Shown here one piece after another: positions 48,512 to 57,571 of a DNA stretch of 63,705 nt. Below the pieces are notes generated by a model. That model saw only the letters and a program-made list of their open reading frames with translations, was not told the DNA's origin and made no database searches. Origin of the DNA: Actinomycetota bacterium (GTDB lineage: Bacteria > Actinomycetota > Acidimicrobiia > Acidimicrobiales > Ilumatobacteraceae). Position 1 is the first letter of the stretch. Every line of letters begins with the position of its first letter. Location: NCBI GenBank assembly GCA_030685215.1, contig JAUXQB010000024.1, forward strand, positions 1-63,705. Direction: 5' to 3'. Both the position numbers and the translations under genes were made by a program.

Positions 48512-49882
48512 CTACTCCTCGATGAGGCCGTCGTCGGCGAAGAGGGTGTCCCTGCCGTCGGGTGGCGGCAGTCCTTCGGTCTGCGCCTGCGCACTCGCCG
48601 GGTTCGCGCAGTACTTCGACGGGTACTGCAGTTGGTGGCGCGGCTCGCCGACCCACTCGAAGTGCATGCCGTCGGGAGTGAGGAAGTTGCCACCCCACGC
48701 GAAGTTGTGCTTGCGGAAGATTCGCACGATGCGGCAGTCCATCCTGGGCACACACCCCTGGCAGTTGGCAACCGTGCTCACGTCGAGCGGCTGACCCCAC
48801 GAGTGACGCGAGACCGACCCCAGGCTCTGCGTGATGCGCGACAAGCGGGCCTGGCCGGCCGAGCACCCGCCGTACTGGTTGGCGTTGGCGACGTTCAACC
48901 CGGTGGTGGACAACAGCGGATCGGACCCGGTGTAGACCAGGCTCGGGTACGTGGCCTGCACCTCGGCCAGGGCGGCACTGAGGTCGGAGTGGATGGTGTT
49001 GTTGCACCGAGTGCGAATGCCGGTGGGGTACGTGCGCGCCGCCGGCAGGTAGGCGTTCTTCCATGCGGTGTCGACGGAGGTCCAGCCGTTGGTGGTGAGG
49101 TTGGCGTAATCCATCTGGAACTCGCCGAGCAGCGACTTGGTGACCGCCATGCTGCGAGTGCCGTCGGGGTCCTTCGCGTCCCAGGTCTTGCGGATGCGCA
49201 CCTTCGTGTTGCTGTACAACCCGCTGTTGAGCAGCGCGACGTCGACGGCGGAACGGCTGGGCGCGCCGTAGATGAGCACGCGAGTGGCGATGGTGGCGCC
49301 GAGCAGGTCGGCCTGCTGCAGGCTGATGAGGATCTCGGTGCCGCCGACCTCGTCGTCGGGCGCGATGAGGCCGATGGTGAACGTGCGGATGGCGCCGTTC
49401 GCAGCCATCAGGTCGATGGTGTCGCCCACGGCTGCGCCGCGAACGTTGGCGCTGGTCTGGCCCATCACCACTCCGCCGGCACTGATGGGACCCGAGATCC
49501 GCCGGCCCATCACCCCGCCGATGGCTTCCAGGGGCAGGGCCGTGATGGCCATCGGGAAGGCCCAGCCCGGGCCGAGCGACTGCTGCACGACGGTCGTGCC
49601 TCGCCGCACGCGGGTGAGGCCCGCACTGAAGCCACGGCCCACCACTGCGGGCGCGCCGGCATTGGCTGCAGCCGTGAGGGCAGCATCGCGTACCGCGTCG
49701 GTGAGGGGTCCGGTCTGTGCGACCGACACCGAGTCGACCATGCCCAGGACCGGCACGGCGCGGGCGGTGGCGATGGCGGCGCCATCGACGTCGGTGATGT
49801 CAGCAGCATCGCTGACCAGCACATGGCCGAACAACACGCTCACCACGAGCGGGGCGATGATCGCCAGACGACGACGCTGCAT
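48512..49882 (-). CDS. Secreted M15-family peptidase (D-Ala-D-Ala carboxypeptidase/endopeptidase fold)
   Basis: A 456-residue protein: signal peptide (RRRLAIIAPLVVSVLFGHVLVSDAA), a long N-terminal region (residues about 30-330) of unclear fold, and a C-terminal M15-type zinc peptidase domain with SRHSWGQPLDVS (His and Asp ligands) and MHFEWVG (second His). The enzyme would trim peptidoglycan side chains or cross-links in the wall. ATG 49882 is preceded by AGGAGG, a perfect Shine-Dalgarno. The N-terminal half is much longer than in typical VanY/M15 proteins and its role is not evident. Confidence 0.78.
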   Translation of the reverse strand: MQRRRLAIIAPLVVSVLFGHVLVSDAADITDVDGAAIATARAVPVLGMVDSVSVAQTGPLTDAVRDAALTAAANAGAPAVVGRGFSAGLTRVRRGTTVVQQSLGPGWAFPMAITALPLEAIGGVMGRRISGPISAGGVVMGQTSANVRGAAVGDTIDLMAANGAIRTFTIGLIAPDDEVGGTEILISLQQADLLGATIATRVLIYGAPSRSAVDVALLNSGLYSNTKVRIRKTWDAKDPDGTRSMAVTKSLLGEFQMDYANLTTNGWTSVDTAWKNAYLPAARTYPTGIRTRCNNTIHSDLSAALAEVQATYPSLVYTGSDPLLSTTGLNVANANQYGGCSAGQARLSRITQSLGSVSRHSWGQPLDVSTVANCQGCVPRMDCRIVRIFRKHNFAWGGNFLTPDGMHFEWVGEPRHQLQYPSKYCANPASAQAQTEGLPPPDGRDTLFADDGLIEE

Positions 49883-50010
49883 TCGTTCCTCCTGAACCGT
49901 GACCTGACCGTGTTCGCCCGTCGGAGGACGCTACCACCGGCCTCCCGCCGGCCACCGGCAGGGGTCGGACCGGCGCCGAAACGGATCAACGCGACCAGCC
50001 GTTCAGCAAG

Positions 50011-50016
50011 TACCGT
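50011..50016 (+). promoter_or_regulatory. TACCGT -10-like box of lysS
   Basis: TACCGT, then CAAGGGACT and GTG 50026. The 9-nt gap allows a leader of about 2-3 nt. The rest of the 143-bp region between lysS and the divergent M15 gene shows no other clear element. Confidence 0.5.
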
Positions 50017-50025
50017 CAAGGGACT

Positions 50026-51606
50026 GTGAGCAGCGACAACGACCTCGAACCTCCCGACCACGCACCGGTCGCCACCGACGACGCCGGTCTCCACGGAGGC
50101 GACGCCACCGGCAGCGGGCTGGTGGCGGAGAAGGCAAAGCGGCTGCAGAAGCTCACCGACATCCGCGAGTCCGGCGGCAACCCCTACCCCTACCGCTTCG
50201 ACCGCACGTGCACGCTGGCCGAACTGCGGGCCGAACACGGCGCGCTGGAGGCCGGCACGGAGACCGAGGTCGAGGTGGCCGTGGCCGGGCGCGTCATGCT
50301 CATGCGCGACTCCGGCAAGCTCATCTTCGCCACCGTGCGCGACCGCGACGACGAAGTGCAGCTGTTCGTGTCGAAGGCCGTCATCGGAGACGATGCCTTC
50401 GCCGCGCTCCGCGACCTCGACCTCGGCGACTGGGTGGGAGTGCACGGCACCGTCATGACCACCCGCAAGGGCGAGCTGAGTGTCAAGGTGCAGCAGTTCG
50501 AACTGCTCTCCAAGGCCGTGCGTCCGCTGCCCGACAAGTGGCACGGCCTCACCGACACCGACACCCGGTTCCGCCAGCGCTACGCCGACCTCATCGTCAA
50601 CGAAGAAGCACGTCGCTCGTTCCGGGTACGCCACGAGATCATCGCCAGCTTCCGGCGCACGCTGCACGGCCGTGGGTTCATCGAGGTCGAGACCCCCGTG
50701 CTGCACGTAGAAGCAGGTGGCGCGCACGCACGTCCGTTCATCACGCACCACAACGCGCTCGACATGCAGCTCTACCTTCGCATCGCGCTCGAGCTACACC
50801 TGAAGCGGCTCATCGTCGGCGGCATGGAGCGCGTGTTCGAGATCGGCCGCATCTTCCGCAACGAGGGCATCAGCACGCGCCACAACCCCGAGTTCACGAT
50901 GATGGAGCTCTACCAGGCGTACGGCGACTACAGCGAGATGATCGAGATCACCGAGCGGCTCATCACGCAGGCGGCACTCGACGCCACCGGCACGTCGGTC
51001 GTCACGGTGCACGGCCCCGGCGAGGCTTCGCTCGAGGTCGACCTCGCGCAGCCGTGGCGCCAGGCGCGCATGATCGACCTCATCGAGGAGGCCATCGGCG
51101 TGCCGGTGCATCCGTCGCAGCCGCTCGAAGAGCTTCGAGCACTGGCGGCGCAGCACGGCGTCGCATGTGCGCCGCGGTGGGGCACCGGCAAGATCATCGA
51201 GGAGCTGTTCGAAGCCACTGCCGAGCACCGGCTCGTCGCACCCACCTTCGTCACCGGCCATCCGGTGGAGATCTCGCCGCTGGCCCGCGTCGACCGCAAC
51301 GACCCGTTCCTCACCGAGCGCTTCGAGCTGTTCATCGGCGGTCGCGAGATCGCCAACGGGTACAGCGAACTCAACGACCCGGTCGAGCAGCGACTGCGCT
51401 TCGAGGACGAGCAGACGGCGAAGGACCTCGGCGACGACGAAGCCGCCACCGCCATCGACGAGGACTACCTGCGCGCGCTGGAGTACGGCCTGCCGCCCAC
51501 CGGCGGACTCGGCATCGGCATGGACCGCGTGGCCATGCTCATCGCCGGCGTGCACAGCATCAAAGAGGTCATCCTCTTCCCCACCCTTCGCCCGGAAGTG
51601 TTCTGA
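50026..51606 (+). CDS. lysS: Lysyl-tRNA synthetase, class II
   Basis: A 526-residue class II LysRS. An N-terminal extension of about 35 residues precedes the OB-fold anticodon domain; motif 1 (GFIEVETPVL), motif 2 (RVFEIGRIFRNEGISTRHNPEF) and motif 3 (GLGIGMDRVAML) are all intact. It charges tRNA-Lys. It is the first gene of an apparent operon with the DUF2804 gene (7-bp gap) and dapD, so translation and lysine/peptidoglycan precursor synthesis are linked by position. The GTG start is set by the -10-like box and by the lack of an alternative ATG nearby. Confidence 0.93.
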   Translation: MSSDNDLEPPDHAPVATDDAGLHGGDATGSGLVAEKAKRLQKLTDIRESGGNPYPYRFDRTCTLAELRAEHGALEAGTETEVEVAVAGRVMLMRDSGKLIFATVRDRDDEVQLFVSKAVIGDDAFAALRDLDLGDWVGVHGTVMTTRKGELSVKVQQFELLSKAVRPLPDKWHGLTDTDTRFRQRYADLIVNEEARRSFRVRHEIIASFRRTLHGRGFIEVETPVLHVEAGGAHARPFITHHNALDMQLYLRIALELHLKRLIVGGMERVFEIGRIFRNEGISTRHNPEFTMMELYQAYGDYSEMIEITERLITQAALDATGTSVVTVHGPGEASLEVDLAQPWRQARMIDLIEEAIGVPVHPSQPLEELRALAAQHGVACAPRWGTGKIIEELFEATAEHRLVAPTFVTGHPVEISPLARVDRNDPFLTERFELFIGGREIANGYSELNDPVEQRLRFEDEQTAKDLGDDEAATAIDEDYLRALEYGLPPTGGLGIGMDRVAMLIAGVHSIKEVILFPTLRPEVF

Positions 51607-51613
51607 CACCGGC

Positions 51614-52648
51614 ATGGCCTCGGAACGAGAGCTCACCGCACCGGTCGACCTGTGCGACGAGCGTGGACGACTGAACCCGGGGGCGCGCGGTTGGTCGCGG
51701 CACCCGATGCTGCGCGCCAACCTCCGCGGTCGTTGGGGTCGCAAGAAGCGGTGGGACTACTGGGCGGTCATCACCGACGAGATCGTGGTCTCGTTCGTCT
51801 ACGCCGACATCGACTACGCCGGTCTCGCCAACGTGTGGGTCATGGAGCACGCCACCGGCGAGCAGACCACCGCGGGCATGCTGCACCCCTTCGGTCGCGG
51901 CATCCACTTGCCCGAGCAGGTGTGCACCGGCGTGCAGTCCATCTCGCACAAGGCGATCGACCTGCGCATCGAGGAGACTCCCGCCGCCACTCGGCTCGTC
52001 GCCTCAGCGCCTGCGGGCAAGGGTGCGCTCGCCGGCCCCATCGCCATCGACCTCACCGTGGCGAAGCCGCAGGGTCACGAGTCGCTCAACGTGCTCATCC
52101 CCTGGGGCGATCGCACGTTCCAGTTCACCTCGAAGCAGAACACCCGACCGGTCACCGGCACCGTCAGAGTGGGCGGCCGCGAGTGGTCCGTCGGGCCGGA
52201 TCACGACGCGTGGGGTGTACAAGACCTCGGGCGCGGCATCTGGCCGTACTCGAACCAGTGGAACTGGGCTGCCGCTTCGGGGCACGCCTCCGACGGCCGT
52301 GTGCTCGGGCTGCAGTTCGGCGGCAAGTGGACCGTCGGCACCGGCGCCACCGAGAACGCGCTGTGCATCGACGGCACGCTCACCAAGATCAGCAGCGAGC
52401 TCGAGTGGGCGTACGACTGGGCCGACCCGATGGCACCCTGGCGCGTGCGCTCGCTCGGCTCGGATCAGGTCGACGCGACGCTCACCCCCACCTTCGACCG
52501 CTACGACGTCACCGACCTGAAGGTGCTGCGCATGGAAGTGCACCAGTGCTTCGGCACCTGGGCCGGGCGCGTCGTCGGCGACGATGGTGTACCGGTGGAG
52601 TTCGCAGGTGTTCGTGGCTTCGCCGAGGAGGCTCGCAACAAGTGGTGA
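51614..52648 (+). CDS. DUF2804-family protein
   Basis: A 344-residue protein with the features of DUF2804: the opening [20 protein letters not shown], the core [27 protein letters not shown] and the ending [17 protein letters not shown]. The fold is all-beta and resembles lipocalin-like/tocopherol-cyclase-like barrels, which suggests binding of a hydrophobic ligand, but no reaction is known. It lies 7 bp after lysS and 28 bp before dapD in the same direction. No signal peptide, so a cytoplasmic location is likely. Confidence 0.8.
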   Translation: MASERELTAPVDLCDERGRLNPGARGWSRHPMLRANLRGRWGRKKRWDYWAVITDEIVVSFVYADIDYAGLANVWVMEHATGEQTTAGMLHPFGRGIHLPEQVCTGVQSISHKAIDLRIEETPAATRLVASAPAGKGALAGPIAIDLTVAKPQGHESLNVLIPWGDRTFQFTSKQNTRPVTGTVRVGGREWSVGPDHDAWGVQDLGRGIWPYSNQWNWAAASGHASDGRVLGLQFGGKWTVGTGATENALCIDGTLTKISSELEWAYDWADPMAPWRVRSLGSDQVDATLTPTFDRYDVTDLKVLRMEVHQCFGTWAGRVVGDDGVPVEFAGVRGFAEEARNKW

Positions 52649-52676
52649 ACGTCCCGCAACGAAACGGAGCAGATCG

Positions 52677-53606
52677 ATGACCGCAGCATGGGGCCGAGGC
52701 CTCGCCACCATCACCGACGACGGCACGGTGCTCGACACCTGGTTCCGCGAGCTCGGGCTGGGCGACGAGCCACAGCCGGAAGCGTTCGAGGCGTACACCA
52801 CCGCGCAGCGACGCGACGACGTGCGCGGCGTGAACATCCGAGCCGTGCAGATCGCCATCGACACCGACGACAAGCCGGCGAGCGCCGGCGACGCGTACCT
52901 CCGGTTGCACCTCCTCTCGCACCGCCACATGAAGCCGCGCACCATCAACCTCGACGGCCTGTTCGGGCAGCTCAGCAACGTGGTCTGGACCAACCTCGGC
53001 CCGGCGCCCGTCGAAGGGCTCGAGGAGCTGCGCTGGCGCGTGCGCCGCGACGGCGGCGCGCTCACCGTGCACGGCCTCGACAAGTTCCCGCGCATGACCG
53101 ACTACGTGGTCCCCAGCGGTGTGCGCATCGCCGACGCGGATCGCGTTCGCCTCGGTGCGCACCTCGCCGTCGGCACCACCGTGATGCACGAAGGCTTCGT
53201 CAACTTCAACGCGGGCACGCTGGGCACCTCGATGGTGGAAGGTCGCATCTCGCAGGGCGTCGTGGTCGGCGACGGCAGCGACATCGGCGGCGGCGCCAGC
53301 ACCCAGGGCACGTTGTCGGGCGGCGGCACCGAGCAGATCTCCATCGGCGAGCGCTGCCTTGTGGGTGCCGAGGCCGGCATCGGCATCAGCCTCGGCGACG
53401 AGTGCGTGGTCGAGGCCGGTCTCTACGTCACCGCCGGAACCCTCGTGGCCGTGCACGGTCCCCACGGTGTGGAAGTGGTGAAGGCGCGACAGCTCAGTGG
53501 CAAGGGTGGCCTGCTCTACCGTCGCAACAGCCAGAGCGGCGCTGTGGAAGCGCTCCCCCGCTCGGCCAAGTGGGACGGCCTCAACGCCGCTCTCCACGCC
53601 AACTGA
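52677..53606 (+). CDS. dapD: 2,3,4,5-tetrahydropyridine-2,6-dicarboxylate N-succinyltransferase
   Basis: A 309-residue protein with a C-terminal left-handed beta-helix of hexapeptide repeats ([43 protein letters not shown]). The long N-terminal domain and the signature [18 protein letters not shown] match actinobacterial DapD, which succinylates tetrahydrodipicolinate in the DAP/lysine pathway. ATG 52677 is preceded by ACGGAG. It is the last gene of the lysS operon and converges on tag with a 9-bp gap. Confidence 0.92.
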   Translation: MTAAWGRGLATITDDGTVLDTWFRELGLGDEPQPEAFEAYTTAQRRDDVRGVNIRAVQIAIDTDDKPASAGDAYLRLHLLSHRHMKPRTINLDGLFGQLSNVVWTNLGPAPVEGLEELRWRVRRDGGALTVHGLDKFPRMTDYVVPSGVRIADADRVRLGAHLAVGTTVMHEGFVNFNAGTLGTSMVEGRISQGVVVGDGSDIGGGASTQGTLSGGGTEQISIGERCLVGAEAGIGISLGDECVVEAGLYVTAGTLVAVHGPHGVEVVKARQLSGKGGLLYRRNSQSGAVEALPRSAKWDGLNAALHAN

Positions 53607-53615
53607 CGCCCGCGG

Positions 53616-54197
53616 TCACGGCTCGCGCTCGCAGCCTTCGATGTGGTCGTTGACGAGACCCATCGCCTGCATGAACGCGTACATGGTGGTGGGGCCGACG
53701 AAGCTCCACCCGCGCTTCTTCAGGTCCTTCGACATCGCCACCGATTCGGGGTAGGTGGCAAGCAGCTCGCCGTGGACCGTGAGTCGAGTGCTGCGGGCCG
53801 GCCGGTACTGCGACACGTAGTCGAAGATGGACCCGAACTCGTCGAGCAGCACGAGTGCCCGCTGCGCGTTGTTGATGGTGCTGCGGATCTTGCCGCCGTG
53901 CCGCACGATGCCGGCGTCGGCGAGCAGTCGCTGCACATCGGCTTCGTCGAACGCGGCGACCTTCGCGATCTCGAAGCCGGCGAAGGCTGCGCGGAAGTTC
54001 TCGCGCTTGCGCAGGATGGTGAGCCACGACAGGCCCGACTGGAAGCCTTCGAGGCAGAACTTCTCGAACAGCCGCACGTCGTTGGTGACCGGGTGGCCCC
54101 ACTCGTCGTCGTGATAGTGCACGTACAACGGATCGTCGCCGCACCACCAGCAACGGGTGACGCCGTCGAGCCCGAGCCGCAGACGGTCGCCGCTCAT
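53616..54197 (-). CDS. tag: DNA-3-methyladenine glycosylase I
   Basis: A 193-residue helix-hairpin-helix glycosylase of the Tag type. Zinc ligands are visible at both ends: CWWCGDDPLYVHYHDDEWG at the start and NDHIEGC at the end; FEKFCLEGFQSGLSWLTIL and FVGPTTMYAFMQA are family cores. It removes 3-methyladenine from alkylated DNA. The ATG at 54197 overlaps the upstream stop codon by four bases, so it is coupled to the polyproline protein gene, whose role in repair is unknown. Confidence 0.94.
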   Translation of the reverse strand: MSGDRLRLGLDGVTRCWWCGDDPLYVHYHDDEWGHPVTNDVRLFEKFCLEGFQSGLSWLTILRKRENFRAAFAGFEIAKVAAFDEADVQRLLADAGIVRHGGKIRSTINNAQRALVLLDEFGSIFDYVSQYRPARSTRLTVHGELLATYPESVAMSKDLKKRGWSFVGPTTMYAFMQAMGLVNDHIEGCEREP

Positions 54198-54811
54198 CTG
54201 CCACCTGTCGCCGGAGGCGGTGGCGGCGGCGGGGGTGGCGGAGGTGGTGGTGGTGGAGGTGACCCGGCTTGTGGGGCGGGACCGAACACCTCACGCGCCA
54301 CGGCGGGCACGCCGGTGATGCCTTCCAACCCGGTGTCGAAGTCGTATCCCTTGTGGCGCTGCTTGGCCTCCTTGGCCCGCGACGCCAACTCGTCGGCCAA
54401 CTGCCCGGTGGCCAGACCGGTGACCCGACTCGAGACTCGGTCGACGTCGACGGGTACCTCCAGGCCGGGCTCGAGCAGCACCGCGACCTTCCAGCTCACC
54501 CAGGCCTTCACGCTCGACTCCGGCCCCAGAGCGCCGTGCGGGAGGCGCGCGCACACGCGCACGTGCACCCGCGTGCGGATCGACCGCTCGCCGTCGGACA
54601 TGTCGTGGCGCGACCCCAACACGACACCGCGGGCGACGCCACCGGCCTGCAGCAGCCGGTCGACCTCGGCCTGCGGGGTGGGGTTGAGGATGACCACCTG
54701 CGCGGCCGGTGCGCCCATGGCTGTCGCAGTCGAGGGCATCGCAGCCTTGTACTCGGCGGCCATCTGCGTGGCCGCCTGCATCTGCTCGCGGATGCTCTTG
54801 AACAATCCCAT
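54194..54811 (-). CDS. Conserved protein of unknown function with a 16-proline C-terminal tail
   Basis: A 205-residue soluble protein starting MGLFKSIREQMQAATQMAAEY, with two small beta-rich repeats (VARGVVLGSRHDMSDGERSIR, VSWKVAVLLEPGLEVPVDVD) and a C-terminal run of 16 consecutive prolines before ATGGR. No family is recognised. Proline runs stall ribosomes unless EF-P is present, so translation of its end, and of the coupled tag gene (ATGA overlap), could respond to EF-P. ATG 54811 follows a GATACT box by 7 nt. It is divergent from the acyl-CoA synthetase gene. Confidence 0.72.
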   Translation of the reverse strand: MGLFKSIREQMQAATQMAAEYKAAMPSTATAMGAPAAQVVILNPTPQAEVDRLLQAGGVARGVVLGSRHDMSDGERSIRTRVHVRVCARLPHGALGPESSVKAWVSWKVAVLLEPGLEVPVDVDRVSSRVTGLATGQLADELASRAKEAKQRHKGYDFDTGLEGITGVPAVAREVFGPAPQAGSPPPPPPPPPPPPPPPPATGGR

Positions 54812-54818
54812 GCGCCAC

Positions 54819-54824
54819 AGTATC
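54819..54824 (-). promoter_or_regulatory. GATACT -10-like box of the polyproline-tag pair
   Basis: GATACT on the minus strand, then seven bases and ATG 54811. A -35 element, if any, would fall inside the long inverted repeat at 54833-54928. Confidence 0.5.
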
Positions 54825-54832
54825 CACCCGTT

Positions 54833-54928
54833 CCGAGGCTTTCCTCCAGGCGCCGGGCAACCGAGGGTTTGCGCGGGCAGATCCTGGACGTGAGCCTCGG
54901 AAGCACCCGAACTGGAGGAACGCCTCGG
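54833..54928. ncRNA. Rod-like inverted repeat of about 96 nt, candidate structured RNA
   Basis: CCGAGGC (54833-54839) and TTCCTCCAG (54841-54849) pair with CTGGAGGAA (54912-54920) and GCCTCGG (54922-54928), a 17-position stem with one mismatch. Inside it CGGG/CCCG (54854-54857/54906-54909) and CCGAGG/CCTCGG (54861-54866/54895-54900) continue the rod to a loop of about 28 nt. It occupies most of the 173-bp gap between two divergent genes. No match to SRP RNA, tRNA or a riboswitch I know. Transcription and strand are unproven. Confidence 0.45.
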
Positions 54929-54984
54929 ACCGGGATAGGGGCACTACGCGCTCCCGACGTGGCGCCCGACACACCTCATCGGCA

Positions 54985-56715
54985 ATGATCGCCCACGTGA
55001 TTCACCACTACCTCGCCGCTCGTGCGGAACTCGACGCCCCCGGTTCGCCCTTCGCCACCACCACCATCGAGGTGCGCGGTGTGCAGCTCAAGACCTTCGC
55101 GGCGGTGCCACCGACCATGCGGGCACTGTGGGAGACCTCTGCGCTGCAGGGCGACAAGGACTACCTGGTCTACGAGGACGAGCGCTACACCTACGCTGAG
55201 ATCCACGCGCAGGTGCGCACGCTGGCAGCCCATCTGGTCGCGCAGGGCGTGGAGCGCGGCGACCGCGTGGCCATCGCGATGCGCAACTATCCGGAGTGGG
55301 TGGTGGCGTACTGGGCCTCGGTGTGCCTCGGCGCCGCGGCGGTCGGCATGAACGCGTGGTGGACCCCGCCCGAGATGGAGTACGCGCTCAACGACTCCGA
55401 GCCGAAGGTGCTCATCGCCGACGACGAGCGCATCGAGCGACTGATGCACATGCCCGCACAGCGCCCGATGCACCTCATCGCCGTGCGCACGGATCGCGGC
55501 GATTCACTCGGCGCCACCCGTTGGGCCGACATCATGGCCACCACCGACCCGGGCACGTTGCCCGCCGTCGACATCGACCCCGACGACGACGCCACCATCT
55601 TCTACACGTCGGGCACCACCGGCTTCCCGAAGGGCGCGCAGCTCACCCACCGCGGCTCGGTCGACAACATCTTCAACATCATCACCAGGGGCGCCGCCAC
55701 CGCGATGGCCGAAGCCAAGGCCATCGCGGCCGGCGACGTGCCGGCCCCCACTGCTCCGCCCGCAGCAGCACCGGCGCAGGCCGTGTTCATGGCGCCCACT
55801 CCGCTGTTCCACGTCACCGCGTGCAACTGCCTGCTGCACCCCGGCACCGTGGCGGGCGGCAAGGTCGTGCTGATGTACAAGTGGGACGCCGGACGTGCGC
55901 TCGAACTGATCGAGCGTGAGGGTGTCACCAACTTCTCCGGTGTGCCCACGATGAGCCGCGAACTGCTGATGCACCCCGACTGGGCCACGCGGGATACCTC
56001 CACGCTGCAAGGCATGGGGGGCGGAGGCGCCGCGCTGCAGCCCGACCTGGTCGGCAAGATCGCCGGTGCGCTGAAGAAGGGCCAGCCGTCCACGGGCTAC
56101 GGCATGACCGAGACCTGCGGCATCATCACCGCCAACGCCGCTCGCTTCTTCATCGCCAAGCCCGAGTCGTGCGGCCCCGTGGTGCCCACGCTGGAGGCCA
56201 AGCTCGTCGATGAGGAAGGCAACGACCTCCCCGCCGGCCCCGACACCGTCGGCGTGCTGTGCGTGCGCGGTTCCATCGTCATCAAGGGCTACCTCAACCG
56301 TCCCGAAGCCACCCACGACAGCATTCGCGACGGGTGGCTGAACACCGGTGACATCGCCCGCATCGACGAGGACGGCTTCGTTTACATCGTCGACCGTGCG
56401 AAGGACATGGTGCTGCGCGGCGGCGAGAACGTGTACTGCAGCGAGGTCGAGACGGCCATATACCACCACGACGCGATCTCCGAGGCCTGCGTGTTCGGCA
56501 TCCCCGACGAGCGACTCGGCGAGGACGTGGCCGCAGTCATCGTGCTGCGCGAAGGGCACGAGCTGTCGGCCGACGACCTGCGGCACTTCCTGTCGGCCAG
56601 CCTCGCCAAGCACAAGATCCCCGCCACCATCTGGTTCCGCGACGAGCCCATCCCGCGCAACGCCAACGGCAAGTTCCTGAAGCGGGATCTGCGCAAGGAA
56701 CTGGTCGGCGAGTGA
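54985..56715 (+). CDS. Acyl-CoA synthetase (AMP-binding, fatty-acid/carboxylic-acid CoA ligase)
   Basis: A 576-residue ANL-family enzyme: the phosphate loop TIFYTSGTTGFPKGAQLTH (about residues 203-221), YGMTETCG, GWLNTGDIARIDEDGFVYIVDRAKDMV and the catalytic Lys motif PRNANGKFLKRDL. It activates a carboxylic acid to its CoA thioester. It begins a tight unit with a hydrolase (1-bp gap) and nitroreductase. ATG 54985 is the longest start; GTG 54997 is 7 nt after AATGAT and may be the true leaderless start. Chain-length preference cannot be told. Confidence 0.9.
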   Translation: MIAHVIHHYLAARAELDAPGSPFATTTIEVRGVQLKTFAAVPPTMRALWETSALQGDKDYLVYEDERYTYAEIHAQVRTLAAHLVAQGVERGDRVAIAMRNYPEWVVAYWASVCLGAAAVGMNAWWTPPEMEYALNDSEPKVLIADDERIERLMHMPAQRPMHLIAVRTDRGDSLGATRWADIMATTDPGTLPAVDIDPDDDATIFYTSGTTGFPKGAQLTHRGSVDNIFNIITRGAATAMAEAKAIAAGDVPAPTAPPAAAPAQAVFMAPTPLFHVTACNCLLHPGTVAGGKVVLMYKWDAGRALELIEREGVTNFSGVPTMSRELLMHPDWATRDTSTLQGMGGGGAALQPDLVGKIAGALKKGQPSTGYGMTETCGIITANAARFFIAKPESCGPVVPTLEAKLVDEEGNDLPAGPDTVGVLCVRGSIVIKGYLNRPEATHDSIRDGWLNTGDIARIDEDGFVYIVDRAKDMVLRGGENVYCSEVETAIYHHDAISEACVFGIPDERLGEDVAAVIVLREGHELSADDLRHFLSASLAKHKIPATIWFRDEPIPRNANGKFLKRDLRKELVGE

Positions 56716-56716
56716 C

Positions 56717-57571
56717 ATGACGTTCCGCAGCGGCCTCGCACACAACGGCAGCACCGAGCTGCACTACGACGTGTTCGGCGATGCGACGAACCCGACGCTG
56801 CTGCTCGTCAATGGTCTCGGCAGCCAGTGCATCAACTACGCCGACGAGTGGTGCGACCTGTTCGCGTCGCACGGGCTGCAGGTGCTTCGGTTCGACAACC
56901 GCGACGTCGGGTTGAGCAGCAAGTTCGACCAGGCGCCCGTCGGCGAGCACGGCGAGGCGTACTCGCTCAGCGACATGGCGGCCGACGGCCTGGCGGTGCT
57001 CGACGCGGTGGGCGTGCAGCAGGCGCACGTGATGGGCCTGTCGATGGGCGGAATGATCGTGCAGACGATGGCCATCGAGCACCCCGAACGGCTGCTCACG
57101 ATGACCTCGGTGATGAGCAGCAGCGGCGAGCCGGAGTACATGAAGAGCTCGCCGCTCGCCGCCGAACTGCTCGTGGCGCCGCCGGCCACCGACCGGGCCG
57201 GCATCGTGCAACAGGCGGTCGACGGGCTGCGCGAGTGGGGCAGCCCGGCGTTCGCCGACGAAGCTCGCTGGCGGGCGGCCGCCGAAGCGGCGTTCGACCG
57301 CAGCTTCCACCCCAGCGGGCCGGGCCGGCAGTTCCTCGCCGTGCGCGCCAGTGCGCCCCGCGCGGAGCGGCTGCGGTCGGTGCAGGTGCCCACCCTGGTC
57401 ATCCACGGCGACCGCGACACGCTCATCGACCAGATCGCCGGTCGACGCACGGCCGAGCTCATCCCCGGCGCACACTTCGAGCTCATCGAAGGCATGGGCC
57501 ACGACTACCCACCGCAACTGTGGCCGCAGTGGACCGCCCTGGTGGTGGCCCACATCCGGGACCATTCGTGA
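56717..57571 (+). CDS. Alpha/beta-fold hydrolase
   Basis: A 284-residue hydrolase with oxyanion-side LLLVNGLGSQCINY, nucleophile elbow GLSMGGMIV (Ser in GxSxG), an acid in VIHGDRDTLI and the catalytic His in EGMGHDYPP. The pattern NRDVGLSSKFD is typical of the bacterial lipase/aclacinomycin methylesterase-like group. It probably hydrolyses an ester or thioester linked to the neighbouring acyl-CoA synthetase. It starts 1 bp after that gene's stop and its own TGA overlaps the GTG of the nitroreductase gene. Confidence 0.85.
   Translation: MTFRSGLAHNGSTELHYDVFGDATNPTLLLVNGLGSQCINYADEWCDLFASHGLQVLRFDNRDVGLSSKFDQAPVGEHGEAYSLSDMAADGLAVLDAVGVQQAHVMGLSMGGMIVQTMAIEHPERLLTMTSVMSSSGEPEYMKSSPLAAELLVAPPATDRAGIVQQAVDGLREWGSPAFADEARWRAAAEAAFDRSFHPSGPGRQFLAVRASAPRAERLRSVQVPTLVIHGDRDTLIDQIAGRRTAELIPGAHFELIEGMGHDYPPQLWPQWTALVVAHIRDHS

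Noticed and set aside
54833-54928. SRP (4.5S) RNA
   Set aside because: The rod shape fits, but neither strand shows the GGAA-type tip with the AGCAG/CAGG symmetric loop required for Ffh binding.
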